The notes: a model not told the origin generated them from the letters alone. A DNA stretch of 64,000 nt from Martinezella tropici (GCA_000799755.1 JUHI01000003.1:124001-188000); one strand, 5' to 3'. Positions 31,767 through 41,411 are shown, numbered from the stretch's first letter. Program-made: numbers and translations.

Positions 31767-32675
31767 GTGCAGCACACGAAGAAGGTCGCCGTCATCGGGC
31801 TGGGGTCCATGGGTTGGGGAGCTGCCCTTTCGCTCCTCAAGGCGGGCTTTGCCGTGCGCGGGTGTGATGTTCGGAGCGAGGTTCTGACACATTTTGCCGA
31901 GAACGGCGGCACACCCTGCACGACGCCGGCGTCTGCCGCTGAGGACGCCGAGGCAATCCTCGTCTATGTCGTCAACAGCAAACAGGTCGAGGACGTGCTG
32001 TTCGGGCAAAATGGCGCTCTGGAAACCGCGCGGCCCTCGACCACATTCCTGCTCTGCACCACCATGGCTCCGAGCGCCACGATTGCCATCGCCGAACGGC
32101 TGGAAGCATCCGGCATGCTTGTTATCGACGCTCCTGTTTCCGGCGGTCACGTCCGCGCGCTTGCAGGCGAGATCACCGTCATGGCCTCCGGAGCGCCCGA
32201 GGCATTTGACAAGGCATCCGCGGTGCTCGACGCCATCTCGACCAAAGTTTTTCGGCTCGGAGAGCGTGCCGGGGCCGGCTCACAGGTCAAGATGATCAAC
32301 CAACTCCTTGCCGGCGTACACATCGCCGCGACGGCCGAGGCGATGACGCTTGCCGCCAAGGCCGGTATCGATCTGAAGACGCTCTATGACGTGATCTGTG
32401 TTTCCGCTGGCTCGTCCTGGATGTTCGAAAACCGCGGCGAGCACATCGTATCCGGCGATTATACGCCACGCTCGGCAGTCAACATCTTCGTCAAGGATCT
32501 CGGCATCGTGACTTCCGAGGCTGACCGAGCCGGAGCTGTCACGCCGCTTGCGACCGCCGCGCTCAATCTCTTCATGGAGGCATCGGAGGCAGGTCTTGGT
32601 CTCGAAGACGACGCTGCGGTCGCAAAAATCCTGGCGGGCAAGAGCGGCGCCAGCCTGCCGGGCGTGAAGGACTAG
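31767..32675 (+). CDS. ltnD: L-threonate dehydrogenase (beta-hydroxyacid dehydrogenase family)
   Basis: 302 residues, GTG start. Rossmann motif VAVIGLGSMGWGAALSLLKA, substrate-binding DAPVSGGHVRALAGEITVMA and catalytic lysine block GSQVKMINQLLAGVHIAATA. The family oxidises C2 of L-threonate with NAD to 2-oxo-tetronate. Adjacent DUF1537 kinase and class II aldolase genes make the LtnD assignment much better than other 3-hydroxyisobutyrate-dehydrogenase-type roles. First gene of the operon, directly downstream of the LacI operator. Confidence 0.88.
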   Translation: MQHTKKVAVIGLGSMGWGAALSLLKAGFAVRGCDVRSEVLTHFAENGGTPCTTPASAAEDAEAILVYVVNSKQVEDVLFGQNGALETARPSTTFLLCTTMAPSATIAIAERLEASGMLVIDAPVSGGHVRALAGEITVMASGAPEAFDKASAVLDAISTKVFRLGERAGAGSQVKMINQLLAGVHIAATAEAMTLAAKAGIDLKTLYDVICVSAGSSWMFENRGEHIVSGDYTPRSAVNIFVKDLGIVTSEADRAGAVTPLATAALNLFMEASEAGLGLEDDAAVAKILAGKSGASLPGVKD

Positions 32676-32678
32676 ACC

Positions 32679-33953
32679 ATGACGCTTGTGCTTGGCTGCA
32701 TCGCCGATGACTTCACCGGGGCGACCGATCTTGCCGCGCTGCTTGCGCGCAGCGGATTACCCGTTTCGCTGCGGATCGGCATTCCGCAAGAAAGGCGCGA
32801 TCGGAACGAGACCGCCGCCTTCGAAGTCATCGCTTTGAAATGCAGGACAGTCCCGGCCGAGATCGCCGTCGAACAGGCCCGGCAGGCGCTGGACTGGCTG
32901 CAGGAAGCAGGCGCAAGCCGCTTCTTCTGGAAGTATTGCTCGACGTTCGACAGCACGGCCGCAGGCAATATCGGCCCGATCGCCGACATGCTGATGGCGG
33001 AGACCGGCGCGACCCAGACAATCTATTGCCCCTCCTTTCCGGAAAACGGCCGTAGCGTTTTCATGGGCCATCTCTTCGTCGGCGAGCAGCTTCTGTCGGA
33101 AAGTCCGATGAAGAACCATCCGCTGACGCCGATGCGCGATTCGAGCCTCGTCCGGCTTCTGACGCCGCAGGTGAACGGCGCAGTCGGTCTTGCCAGCCAC
33201 AATACCGTCTCGAAGGGCATGGCAGCGCTGAAGGCACGACTGGCGCAATTAAACAGCGATGGCATCCGGCATGTGATCGTCGATGCCGTTTGCGACGGCG
33301 ATCTCCGCGCGATTGCCGCGGCATCCTTCGACATGCCTCTGCTGACGGGCGGCAGCGCGATCGCCGGCCAGCTTCCGCAATTCTACCTGGAACAAGGGCT
33401 GGTAAGCTTCTCCACACATCGCCAGACACCGCCAAAAGTTGGTGACGCCCCGATCGTCCTGTCCGGCAGTTGTTCCGCCATGACACGTCGGCAGGTGGCC
33501 AATTATGCCGGCAAAGTCGCCAGCCTACGGCTTGACCCGATCGCGCTCAGTCATCAAGGCGCCAGTGCCGCACTGGAATGGCTGCGTCAACAGCGCGCCG
33601 ATGCGCCAAAGCTCATCTACGCCACCGCCGAGCCTGACGAGGTACGGCGAGCTCAGGAGTGCTTGGGCCGGGACAAGGCGGGTCAGGTCGTCGAGGACGC
33701 TCTTTCCGAGATCGCCCGTGTGGCTTTCGATCGCGGCACGCGCCGCTTCGTCATTGCCGGCGGCGAAACCTCCGGCGCGATCACACAGGCGCTCGGCGTT
33801 AAGCATCTGGCGATCGGGCCGGAAATAGCGCCTGGTGTGCCTTGGACCTTCGCGACTGTCGGGGGAGAAACGATCGCGCTCGCCCTGAAATCAGGCAATT
33901 TCGGTGGTGAGGCTTTCTTCACCGATGCCTTCGACCGGCTGGAGGCGGCATGA
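32679..33953 (+). CDS. otnK: 3-oxo-tetronate kinase (DUF1537/OtnK)
   Basis: 424 residues. LGCIADDFTGATDLAALLAR at the N-terminus and FVIAGGETSGAITQALGV near the C-terminus are the substrate- and ATP-binding ends of the four-carbon acid sugar kinase family. FWKYCSTFDSTAAGNIGPIA is also diagnostic. It phosphorylates 3-oxo-tetronate at O4. Three bases separate it from ltnD, and it overlaps the aldolase gene by ATGA, so the genes are co-translated. Confidence 0.92.
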   Translation: MTLVLGCIADDFTGATDLAALLARSGLPVSLRIGIPQERRDRNETAAFEVIALKCRTVPAEIAVEQARQALDWLQEAGASRFFWKYCSTFDSTAAGNIGPIADMLMAETGATQTIYCPSFPENGRSVFMGHLFVGEQLLSESPMKNHPLTPMRDSSLVRLLTPQVNGAVGLASHNTVSKGMAALKARLAQLNSDGIRHVIVDAVCDGDLRAIAAASFDMPLLTGGSAIAGQLPQFYLEQGLVSFSTHRQTPPKVGDAPIVLSGSCSAMTRRQVANYAGKVASLRLDPIALSHQGASAALEWLRQQRADAPKLIYATAEPDEVRRAQECLGRDKAGQVVEDALSEIARVAFDRGTRRFVIAGGETSGAITQALGVKHLAIGPEIAPGVPWTFATVGGETIALALKSGNFGGEAFFTDAFDRLEAA

Positions 33954-34600
33954 GCGAAGAAGCAGCAGTGCGCGAAGATATTTGCATGATGGCCAAGTCG
34001 CTCTACGATCGCGGCCTGACCGCCGGCTCCTCCGGCAATATTTCTGCACGCCTCAGCGATGGACGCCTGCTGGTGACGCCGACAGGCAGTTCCTTCGGAC
34101 GCCTCGATCCCGCCCGCCTCTCGCTCTTCGATGGCGAAGGGCGCCTGATCGGCGGCGACAAGCCGACGAAGGAAATGCCGCTGCATGTCGCCTTCTACGA
34201 GACGCGGCCGAAAAAGACCGGCGCCGTGGTGCATCTCCACTCCTGCCATTCGGTTGCGCTCTCGGTTCTGCCCGGCGTCGATCCGGACAACATGCTGCCG
34301 CCCCTGACGGCCTATTCGATCATGAAGCTCGGCAAGGTGAAGCTGCTGCCCTATTTCATGCCGGGCGACCCGGCCATGGGTGATGCCATCCGCGGCCTTG
34401 CGGGCAAGCGCAGCGCCGTGATGCTGGCGGCACACGGACCTGTTGTCTCAGCAAAGGATCTCGAAGCGGCTGTTTATGCGATAGAAGAACTGGAGGAGAC
34501 GGCAAAGCTTGCCATGCTGACCCGCGGGGCCAATCCCTCGCTGCTGACAGATGCGCAGATTGCCGATCTCGTTCGCACCTATGACGTGGAGTGGGACTGA
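33950..34600 (+). CDS. otnC: 3-oxo-tetronate 4-phosphate decarboxylase (class II aldolase family)
   Basis: 216 residues. The family shows GSSGNISARLSDGRLLVTPT for phosphate binding, a catalytic Glu in KPTKEMPLHVAFYE and zinc histidines in VVHLHSCHSVALS and ANMLPP..., with a later HGPVV. The reaction gives dihydroxyacetone phosphate and CO2, which enters glycolysis. It overlaps otnK and lies two bases before the otnI ATG. Confidence 0.9.
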   Translation: MSEEAAVREDICMMAKSLYDRGLTAGSSGNISARLSDGRLLVTPTGSSFGRLDPARLSLFDGEGRLIGGDKPTKEMPLHVAFYETRPKKTGAVVHLHSCHSVALSVLPGVDPDNMLPPLTAYSIMKLGKVKLLPYFMPGDPAMGDAIRGLAGKRSAVMLAAHGPVVSAKDLEAAVYAIEELEETAKLAMLTRGANPSLLTDAQIADLVRTYDVEWD

Positions 34601-34602
34601 AC

Positions 34603-35367
34603 ATGCCAACCTTTTCCGCCAACCTGGGATTCCTGTGGCAGGAGCTTTCCCTTCCCGATGCGATCCGCGCCGCAAAGGCCGCCGGATTCGATGCCGTGGA
34701 GTGCCACTACCCCTATGACACACCACCGGAGGCCGTGCGTCGGGCATTGGAGGAGACCGGCCTCCCCATGCTTGGCCTCAATACCGCCCGCGGTAATGTC
34801 ACAGCCGGCGAAAACGGGCTTGCCGCGATTCCAGGACGAGAAGGTGAAGCACGCCGCCTCATCGATCAGGCGATCGACTATGCGGCCGCCATCGGCGCGC
34901 GCAACGTGCATGTGATGGCCGGCAAGGCTACCGGCGACGAAGCACGCGCCGCCTTCCTCGGCAATCTCCGCTATGCCTGCGAGCGCGCTGATCGTGTGGG
35001 CGCAACCGTGTTGATCGAACCGCTCAACCATCGCGACGCGCCGGACTACTTCCTGCGGACGGCGGATCAGGCGCTCGATATCATAACTGCTGTCGGTGCC
35101 GACAATCTCAAGCTGATGTTCGATTGCTATCACATCCAGATCATGCAGGGCGACCTGACGCACAGGCTGCGGGAACACCTTGCCGCCATCGGCCATATCC
35201 AGATCGCCGCCGTTCCGGATCGGCGCGAACCGGATCATGGGGAAATCGATTACCGCCATATTCTGCGCTTTCTGGGCATCCTCGGCTATGACAAGCCGAT
35301 CGGTGCGGAATATCGGCCGGCAACCACGACGGACGCAGGTCTCACCTGGCTGCAGGCATACAGATGA
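34603..35367 (+). CDS. otnI: 2-oxo-tetronate isomerase (hydroxypyruvate isomerase-like)
   Basis: 254 residues. TIM-barrel xylose-isomerase-like family: MPTFSANLGFLWQELSLPDA, AAGFDAVECHYPYDTPPEAV, LIEPLNHRDAPDYFLRTADQ, KLMFDCYHIQIMQGDLTHRL, HIQIAAVPDRREPDHGEIDY. OtnI interconverts 2-oxo- and 3-oxo-tetronate, joining the dehydrogenase and kinase steps. Its ATG at 34603 sits 12 bases after GGAG; a GTG at 34591 is too close to that site. Confidence 0.9.
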   Translation: MPTFSANLGFLWQELSLPDAIRAAKAAGFDAVECHYPYDTPPEAVRRALEETGLPMLGLNTARGNVTAGENGLAAIPGREGEARRLIDQAIDYAAAIGARNVHVMAGKATGDEARAAFLGNLRYACERADRVGATVLIEPLNHRDAPDYFLRTADQALDIITAVGADNLKLMFDCYHIQIMQGDLTHRLREHLAAIGHIQIAAVPDRREPDHGEIDYRHILRFLGILGYDKPIGAEYRPATTTDAGLTWLQAYR

Positions 35368-35464
35368 AAGCCCGGCCGGCATTCCAAATGCCTGAAGGCC
35401 TTTGAAGAGATTCAATCGGGAATTTCCCGAACACTGATATCAGCCTATTGGAGGGAAAGCCGAC

Positions 35465-36451
35465 ATGCATGTTTTGATCCTGGGCGCTGCGGGCATGGTT
35501 GGCCGCAAGCTTGTCAACCGCATTGCCGCCGAGCCGAAAATTCTCGGGAGCGCCATCGATCGCCTGACGCTGGTCGATGCCTTCCAGCCGCCGGTGCCGG
35601 AGGCGCTTAACCCCGTATCCAAGGCTCTGACGATTGACCTTGCAACACCAGGCGTTGCGGGAAAGCTCATCGAAGACCGCCCGGACATGATCTTCCACCT
35701 CGCCGCCATCGTCTCCGGCGAGGCCGAGGCCGATTTCGACAAAGGCTATACGGTCAATCTCGACGGTACGCGGGCGCTCTTCGAAGCCATTCGCCAAGAA
35801 GGCCTGAAATCCACCTATACCCCGCGTGTCATTTTCGCCTCCTCCATCGCCGTGTTCGGCACGCCCTTCCCCGACATCATCGGCGACGAATTCCTGACGG
35901 CGCCGCTGACCAGCTACGGCACCCAGAAGGCGATCACGGAACTCCTGCTCGCCGATTATTCGCGACGCGGCATTTTCGATGGCATCGGCATCAGGTTGCC
36001 GACCATCTGCGTGAGGCCCGGCGCGCCGAACAAGGCGGCGTCCGGTTTCTTTTCTAACATCCTGCGCGAACCGCTTGCCGGCAAGCAAGCCATTCTGCCC
36101 GTCAGCGATACGGTGCGGCATTGGTTTGCGAGCCCACGCTCGGCCGTCGGCTTCTTCGTCCATGCCGCGACGCTCGACACCGCGAAGATCGGGCCGCGGC
36201 GCAATCTCACCATGCCCGGGCTTTCGGCACTCGTTTCCGATGAGATCGATGCGCTGCGTCGTGTCGGCGGCGACAAGGCGGTTGCACTCATCCGCCGCGA
36301 GCCTGACCCGGTGATCGAGCGGATCGTCGCCGGCTGGGCGACACAATTCGACGCCAAGCGCGCGAGCGACCTCGGCTTCAGGGCAGAACAGAGCTTTGAC
36401 GAGATCCTGCAGGCGCATATCGAAGACGAGCTCGACGGGAGAGTTGCATGA
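35465..36451 (+). CDS. denD: D-erythronate dehydrogenase (NAD-dependent epimerase/dehydratase family)
   Basis: 328 residues, an extended SDR. Rossmann motif [53 protein letters not shown], and the catalytic Tyr-Lys in [14 protein letters not shown]. DenD oxidises D-erythronate to 2-oxo-tetronate, then OtnI, OtnK and OtnC finish the route. A strong TTGGAGGGAAA ribosome-binding site precedes the ATG after a 97-base gap, so it could have some expression of its own. Confidence 0.88.
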   Translation: MHVLILGAAGMVGRKLVNRIAAEPKILGSAIDRLTLVDAFQPPVPEALNPVSKALTIDLATPGVAGKLIEDRPDMIFHLAAIVSGEAEADFDKGYTVNLDGTRALFEAIRQEGLKSTYTPRVIFASSIAVFGTPFPDIIGDEFLTAPLTSYGTQKAITELLLADYSRRGIFDGIGIRLPTICVRPGAPNKAASGFFSNILREPLAGKQAILPVSDTVRHWFASPRSAVGFFVHAATLDTAKIGPRRNLTMPGLSALVSDEIDALRRVGGDKAVALIRREPDPVIERIVAGWATQFDAKRASDLGFRAEQSFDEILQAHIEDELDGRVA

Positions 36452-37224
36452 CGGAAGTAGCATCGAACACACAGAACGCAATCGCACTCGTGACCGGCGG
36501 CGGTACGGGCATCGGTCGCGCCATCGCAAGAGCGCTCGGCTCGGCCGGCTTCAAGGTCGTCATCTCTGGGCGCCGAGCCGATGTTCTCGAACGGGCGGCA
36601 CGCGAGCTCAACGAAGAAACGGGGGCGGAATTTCTTGCGGTTACGGCCGATGTCAGCGATCCCAGCTCAGTCCGTAGCCTCTTCGACGCCATCTCGAGCC
36701 GCTATGGCCGTCTCGACCTTCTGGTCAACAATGCCGGCATGGGCCTGCCGGCCGTACCAATGGAGGAATTGAGCTTCGAGCAATGGAACGCCATTCTCGG
36801 CGCGAACCTCACGGGCGCCTTCCTCTGCACGCAGCAGGCCTTCCGCCTGATGAAGGCCCAGGTGCCGCAGGGCGGCCGGATCATCAACAACGGCTCGATC
36901 TCGGCAACGACGCCGCGACCGCATTCGGCACCCTATACAGCCACGAAGCATGCAATCACCGGGCTGACCAAATCGACGGCGCTCGACGGCCGTCCCTTCG
37001 ATATCGCCTGCGGCCAGATCGATATCGGCAATGCCGCCACCGACATGACGGCAAGGATGAGTGCCGGCGTGCTGCAGGCAAACGGCGAGACGGCAGCCGA
37101 ACCGACAATATCGGCAGAACATGTCGCCCGCGCCGTCGTTTATATGGCAACTCTGCCGCTCGACGCCAACGTTCTTTCGATGACTGTTATGGCAACGAAA
37201 ATGCCGCTCGTCGGCAGGGGCTAA
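36448..37224 (+). CDS. Short-chain dehydrogenase/reductase of the tetronate operon
   Basis: 258 residues, classical [23 protein letters not shown] for cofactor binding, NNAGMG, serine in [19 protein letters not shown] and Tyr-Lys in YTATKHAIT. It overlaps denD by ATGA, so it belongs to the operon. It is not part of the described threonate/erythronate route, so it may admit a further acid sugar or its aldehyde or lactone. Substrate unknown. Confidence 0.85.
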   Translation: MTEVASNTQNAIALVTGGGTGIGRAIARALGSAGFKVVISGRRADVLERAARELNEETGAEFLAVTADVSDPSSVRSLFDAISSRYGRLDLLVNNAGMGLPAVPMEELSFEQWNAILGANLTGAFLCTQQAFRLMKAQVPQGGRIINNGSISATTPRPHSAPYTATKHAITGLTKSTALDGRPFDIACGQIDIGNAATDMTARMSAGVLQANGETAAEPTISAEHVARAVVYMATLPLDANVLSMTVMATKMPLVGRG

Positions 37225-37280
37225 CAAGCAATCGGCAGCGTCAAACTACATGCTACCGATACTATCGATCGACCTGGGCG

Positions 37281-38243
37281 TTAGATTGCCGGCCGCGTCG
37301 AAGGCTTCACCCGCCTGCGCTCGATCAAACCGCCGACGCTGAAGAGCAACACCTCGATCTCCGTGTCGATCTTGTCTCCATCGAGTAGCCGGACGACATC
37401 GTCTATCCCCGAGACCGGGTGACCCTCGATAGCAAGCAGGTAATCCCCCTCCTGCAAGCCGCCCTTTTCGGCAGGACTATCCTTCTCGACGCGGCGCAGG
37501 CGTACGGCTGTCGAATGCGTGACGCCGGCCTCCAGAGCGATGCGCCGATGCAGCTCGACTGTATCGGCGGCAATGCCGATATAGGCACGCCGGACATGGC
37601 CGAAACGCAGGATTTCGGACACCACATGCTTGGCCGTGTTCGACGCGACCGAGAATGCGATGCTCTGCGCACCCTGAATGACGGCGGTGTTGACGCCGAT
37701 CACCTCGCCAGCAGATGAGACCAGCGGGCCGCCGGAATTGCCGGGGTTGAGAGCGGCATCCGTCTGGATGATGTCTTCCATCAGCCGCCCACTTGCGGCG
37801 CGCATCGATCTTCCGAGCGCCGAGACGATGCCGGCCGTCACGGTCCATTCGAAGCCAAGTGGGTTGCCGATGGCAATCGCGATATGACCGCGTTTCAGCG
37901 ATTTGGAATCCCCAAGCTTCGCCCAATTGCCGGGCCAATCATTGGCGCGAATGAGCGCAAGGTCGGTATCCGGATCGCGCCCGAGCACCCGTCCTTCGAC
38001 AATCGCTCCTTCGGGGGTCTTGATGCGCACCGTCTTGGCGTCGTCGACGACGTGATTGTTGGTCACCACGAGGCCATCGGGAGAAATAGCGAAACCGGAA
38101 CCATGCCCGGCACGACCGCCCAAGCGCTCGATCCGGCTGACGGCCGGTCCGACGAGATCGACGGCACTCGATACCGATTGAGAATAGGCGTCCAGCAGCC
38201 CGGCATCGGATGACGGCTGGATGTCACGATCAATGAAGCCCAT
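37281..38243 (-). CDS. HtrA/DegP-like serine protease without signal peptide
   Basis: 320 residues from the ATG at 38243. Trypsin-like domain with His in VVTNNHVVDDAK, Asp in DPDTDLALIRA and Ser in ALNPGNSGGPLVSSAG, then one C-terminal PDZ domain (SPAEKGGLQEGDYLLAIEGH). The N-terminus (MGFIDRDIQPSSDAGLLDAY) has no hydrophobic segment, so the protein should stay in the cytoplasm, unlike DegP or DegQ. Stands alone, followed in the same direction from the MarR gene after 170 bases. Confidence 0.88.
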   Translation of the reverse strand: MGFIDRDIQPSSDAGLLDAYSQSVSSAVDLVGPAVSRIERLGGRAGHGSGFAISPDGLVVTNNHVVDDAKTVRIKTPEGAIVEGRVLGRDPDTDLALIRANDWPGNWAKLGDSKSLKRGHIAIAIGNPLGFEWTVTAGIVSALGRSMRAASGRLMEDIIQTDAALNPGNSGGPLVSSAGEVIGVNTAVIQGAQSIAFSVASNTAKHVVSEILRFGHVRRAYIGIAADTVELHRRIALEAGVTHSTAVRLRRVEKDSPAEKGGLQEGDYLLAIEGHPVSGIDDVVRLLDGDKIDTEIEVLLFSVGGLIERRRVKPSTRPAI

Positions 38244-38412
38244 AAAAACTCCTCCGACGCGGACGCGTCGCATAGAGGAACGGCAGCGACTGTTGGAAAG
38301 CAGGAGGCTGTCGGTTCGACAGATTGTGGTGTGACTACTCAGATGAGGTGTCGCGCAGTCGAGTTCAAGATACCGCCCTCACGGTTCGGCGTGTCTGCTT
38401 CCGCGGCAGAAA

Positions 38413-38907
38413 TCAGCCCTTGTCCTGCTGCAATAACCGCTCGAGCTCCCGCTCTTGCATCTCGATGGCCTGCCTAATGAAGCGCAGGACCACTTGCTTC
38501 TCCGCTTCGGAAAACTGCCGGAGCATCTGCATGCCGGCCTCCTGGATAGGGCCATACGCCTCCATCCCCACTTTGACGGCCATTTCGGACGGCGCCACCA
38601 GCACGCGACGCCGGTCACTCGGATCGGAAATGCGATGGACAAGGCCGCGGGCGGACAGACGATCGATCAGCGCCGTCACCGATGGCGGCGCAAGCCCGAT
38701 GGCCTTGGCGACGGCATTCGCCGGCTGCGGCGCGCGCATGATTACGCTCAGACAACGGCGCTCGGCGCTGTTCAACCCATGCAGCTTGCCGAAGGTTTCA
38801 TCGAAGCTCTCGGTCGCCTCCTGCCAGCGCATACAGGCAAATCCAATCGCTTCCGAGAGGCGTTCAGCCTCTTCATTTGACTTTTGTTCGATCATCGAAT
38901 AATTCAT
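38413..38907 (-). CDS. MarR-family transcriptional regulator
   Basis: 164 residues. Winged helix region: LNSAERRCLSVIMRAPQPAN, AVAKAIGLAPPSVTALIDRL, with the wing SDPSDRRRVLVA. Divergent from the FAD monooxygenase gene; the two starts are only 27 bases apart (or 39 if translation begins at 38895). TTCATTTATC and its counterpart near TATTTGAA form an imperfect inverted repeat there that could be the operator. Confidence 0.88.
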   Translation of the reverse strand: MNYSMIEQKSNEEAERLSEAIGFACMRWQEATESFDETFGKLHGLNSAERRCLSVIMRAPQPANAVAKAIGLAPPSVTALIDRLSARGLVHRISDPSDRRRVLVAPSEMAVKVGMEAYGPIQEAGMQMLRQFSEAEKQVVLRFIRQAIEMQERELERLLQQDKG

Positions 38908-38934
38908 TTATCAAACTATTTGAAGGAAGAACCA

Positions 38935-40212
38935 ATGTGCCCTATTGAAGAACATACCGCAACCGGTAATCGAGCAACGAGCGTAGAGACGACGATCGGC
39001 ATATGCGGTGCCGGCATCGGTGGGCTCGTGCTCGCCCTCCGACTCGCAAAGCTCGGCTTTCGCCCGATCGTCTTCGAAGCCCGCTCAAAGGAAGCCGCCT
39101 TGTCTGAAGGGGTGTTTCTGACGCTTGCCTCCAACGGCATGAACGGACTGCGGGCGGTTGACTGCCACGAGGCGGTATTGCGCGAGGGGTTGGAGACCCG
39201 CGCCATCGAGCTCCTCAACGCGCGTGGCAAAAGGCTCGCACTCATCGATCAGAGCGACCATTCGGCAACCTTTGGTATGCCGGCCGTCACGATCAAACGT
39301 GGCGCTCTGACCGCCATCTTGATCGAAAAATGCCAGGCTAACGGCATCCTCCTGCAATTCGGCCGGCGCGTGACGAAGGTTGATAGCCAGCCGCATGCGG
39401 TCATGCTCACCTTTTCAGAAGGTGCAGGTCTTGCCGTTGACCTGCTCGTTGCCGCCGATGGGTTGCGATCCACCGTCCGCACGCTCGTCTTTCCCGATTA
39501 TCCCCTACCGCAGTTTACCGGCCTGATCGGCACGGGAGGCATCGTCGATACGGACATACCGGATACGGATGGCATCATGCGCATGACCTTCGGAGAGAAG
39601 GCGTTCTTCGGCTACATCAAGACAGCATCCCATCCTGTCTACTGGTTCGATTCCTTTCCTGCCGATACGCCCGATGCGATGCGCGTATTGGAGCCGACGG
39701 CGCTGGCGGCCCACGTTCGCCGGATGCACGTCGACAATCCCGAGCCCAACAAATCGATACTGAGCGCAGTCGATGAAATCGAGCGCAGCTATCCCCTCTT
39801 CGATATGCCGCAGCTTGCCGCCTGGTCGAAGGGGCGCGTGGCGCTGCTCGGAGACGCCGCGCATGCCATCGGTCCGCATGCCGGCCAGGGCGCCTCGATG
39901 GCCATAGAGGATGCCGTGGTCCTGTCATCCTGCCTCGCTGATACGCTCGACTTCGGCGCCGCCTTCGCTCGTTATGAAGCCCTGCGGCGCCCGCGTATCG
40001 CGCGAGTGGTGAAACTGACGCGGCAAAGCGCCTCGCGGAAACGGAAAAACAGTCGGCTCAGCCTGTTTATAAGGGATTTGCTTCTACCCCTGCTTATTCC
40101 GATGACCGTCAGAGCGAGCCGCAAGATGTTTGCCTATCGCGTCGACCTCGACCCGTTGGGCACCAAAGGCGGCACGGAGTACGTCAGGCAAAACCGGCAG
40201 GACGCGGCCTGA
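38935..40212 (+). CDS. FAD-dependent aromatic-type monooxygenase
   Basis: 425 residues. FAD-binding GxGxxG in GICGAGIGGLVLALRLAKLG, the DG motif LLVAADGLRSTVR and the GD motif KGRVALLGDAAHAIGPHAGQ are all present, so this is a group A flavoprotein hydroxylase. The C-terminus has a basic, hydrophobic extension (LSLFIRDLLLPLLIPMTVRA) that may sit on the membrane. GAAGGAAG precedes the ATG at 38935. Control by the divergent MarR protein is likely; substrate unknown. Confidence 0.9.
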   Translation: MCPIEEHTATGNRATSVETTIGICGAGIGGLVLALRLAKLGFRPIVFEARSKEAALSEGVFLTLASNGMNGLRAVDCHEAVLREGLETRAIELLNARGKRLALIDQSDHSATFGMPAVTIKRGALTAILIEKCQANGILLQFGRRVTKVDSQPHAVMLTFSEGAGLAVDLLVAADGLRSTVRTLVFPDYPLPQFTGLIGTGGIVDTDIPDTDGIMRMTFGEKAFFGYIKTASHPVYWFDSFPADTPDAMRVLEPTALAAHVRRMHVDNPEPNKSILSAVDEIERSYPLFDMPQLAAWSKGRVALLGDAAHAIGPHAGQGASMAIEDAVVLSSCLADTLDFGAAFARYEALRRPRIARVVKLTRQSASRKRKNSRLSLFIRDLLLPLLIPMTVRASRKMFAYRVDLDPLGTKGGTEYVRQNRQDAA

Positions 40213-40466
40213 ATAGCAATCTGGAGACCTTAACTGCTTGGGCCGTCGAACTGACAAGCCATTTGGGCCCAAGCGCGGCAAAACAGTGCGAAAGAGTACT
40301 TCATTCCCAAGACTCGCTCGGCGACGAGACACCTGCAGCATCCCGTCGCCAATGCGCAACAACCGTTGCCTTAGAGGCTTGTTATACAAAGTCCATACCA
40401 GCGCAGGACGCGACTAGCTTAAGCGACAGTATGGGATAAGGCCTTGCGCTAGCCGGGTGGTTCCAT

Positions 40467-41411
40467 TTAGGCCGAGGGGAGCGCCCCACACCAAAGCCAA
40501 CCATCGTTGCCCCGTCCCTGATGGAAGCAATAGAGCTGGCCATTAAACTCCACCAGTGCCGGAGAACCCGATATGCCATAGGCATTGTTGGAGCTCGGGA
40601 TCAGCCGATCGTTCGTCCAGGATTGTCCGTCGAAAGTGGCGCACCAGATCCAGCCACTATTACCGCGGCCCTGACGGGCGCAGTAGAGTTTGTTCTGGAA
40701 GCTTGCCAGAGCCGGAGAATCGGAAACTCCATAGGCATTGCCCGGCGTTGGAATGAGCTTGTCATCCGACCAGCTGTTGCCGTCAAACGTCGAGCACCAA
40801 ACCCAACCGCTGTCGTCCCTGCCCTGACGCGCGCAATAAAGCTTCCCATTATACACCGCGAGCGCTGGAGAGGCGGAAAGACCATAAGCGTTGTTGCTGT
40901 GCGGGATCAATTGATCCGCCGACCAGGAGTTTCCGTCGAAGGTGGCACACCATAGCCAACCGCTGTCACTGCGTCCTTGATGAACGCAATAGAGCTTATC
41001 ATTGAAGACAGCCAGGGCCGGCGAGCCGGAAATCCCATAGGCATGGTCATTGTTCGGAATGAGCTGATCATCCGACCATGCATTGCCATCGAAAGTGGCA
41101 CACCAGATCCAACCGCTGTTCCCGCGCCCCTGGCGGATGCAGTAAAGCTTGTCATTGAAGACAGCTAGGGCCGGCGAGCCGGAGATCCCATAGGCATGGT
41201 CGTCATTCTTGATGAGTTGATCCGACGACCACGAACTGCCATCGAAAGTGGCACACCACACCCAGCCACTGCCGCCTCGTCCCTGGCGCACACAATACAA
41301 CTTATTCCTGTATACTGCCACTGCAGGCGAGGCCGAGAGGCAGAAAGCATTCGATGAGTCGGGGACTAGGGCATCGATGCCCCAGTTGTCTGAACCAATA
41401 GGCGCGTTCAT
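40467..41411 (-). CDS. Predicted six-bladed beta-propeller of tandem 51-residue repeats (lectin-like)
   Basis: 314 residues made almost wholly of repeats: units at residues 20-70, 71-121, 122-172, 173-223, 224-274 and a truncated 275-314. Each carries SPALAVFNDKLYC, HQGR.DSGWLWCATFDG and WSDDQLIP. The sixth unit lacks its last strand, and the N-terminus (SDNWGIDALVP) supplies it, the 'velcro' closure of a six-bladed propeller. Size and blade number match six-bladed fucose lectins such as AAL, but sequence identity to them is not established. No signal peptide. Each blade has two cysteines. Ligand binding is inference. Confidence 0.75.
   Translation of the reverse strand: MNAPIGSDNWGIDALVPDSSNAFCLSASPAVAVYRNKLYCVRQGRGGSGWVWCATFDGSSWSSDQLIKNDDHAYGISGSPALAVFNDKLYCIRQGRGNSGWIWCATFDGNAWSDDQLIPNNDHAYGISGSPALAVFNDKLYCVHQGRSDSGWLWCATFDGNSWSADQLIPHSNNAYGLSASPALAVYNGKLYCARQGRDDSGWVWCSTFDGNSWSDDKLIPTPGNAYGVSDSPALASFQNKLYCARQGRGNSGWIWCATFDGQSWTNDRLIPSSNNAYGISGSPALVEFNGQLYCFHQGRGNDGWLWCGALPSA
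40470..41354 (-). repeat. Tandem 153-bp coding repeats (five full, one partial)
   Basis: Inside the propeller gene, five full 153-bp units and a final 120-bp unit run without gaps. Units 2 and 3 are almost identical over the blade core, which suggests recent duplication or gene conversion. Confidence 0.8.

Noticed and set aside
40470..41354. A CRISPR-like or satellite array
   Set aside because: The 153-bp repeats are in-frame codons of one protein with no spacers, explained by beta-propeller blades.
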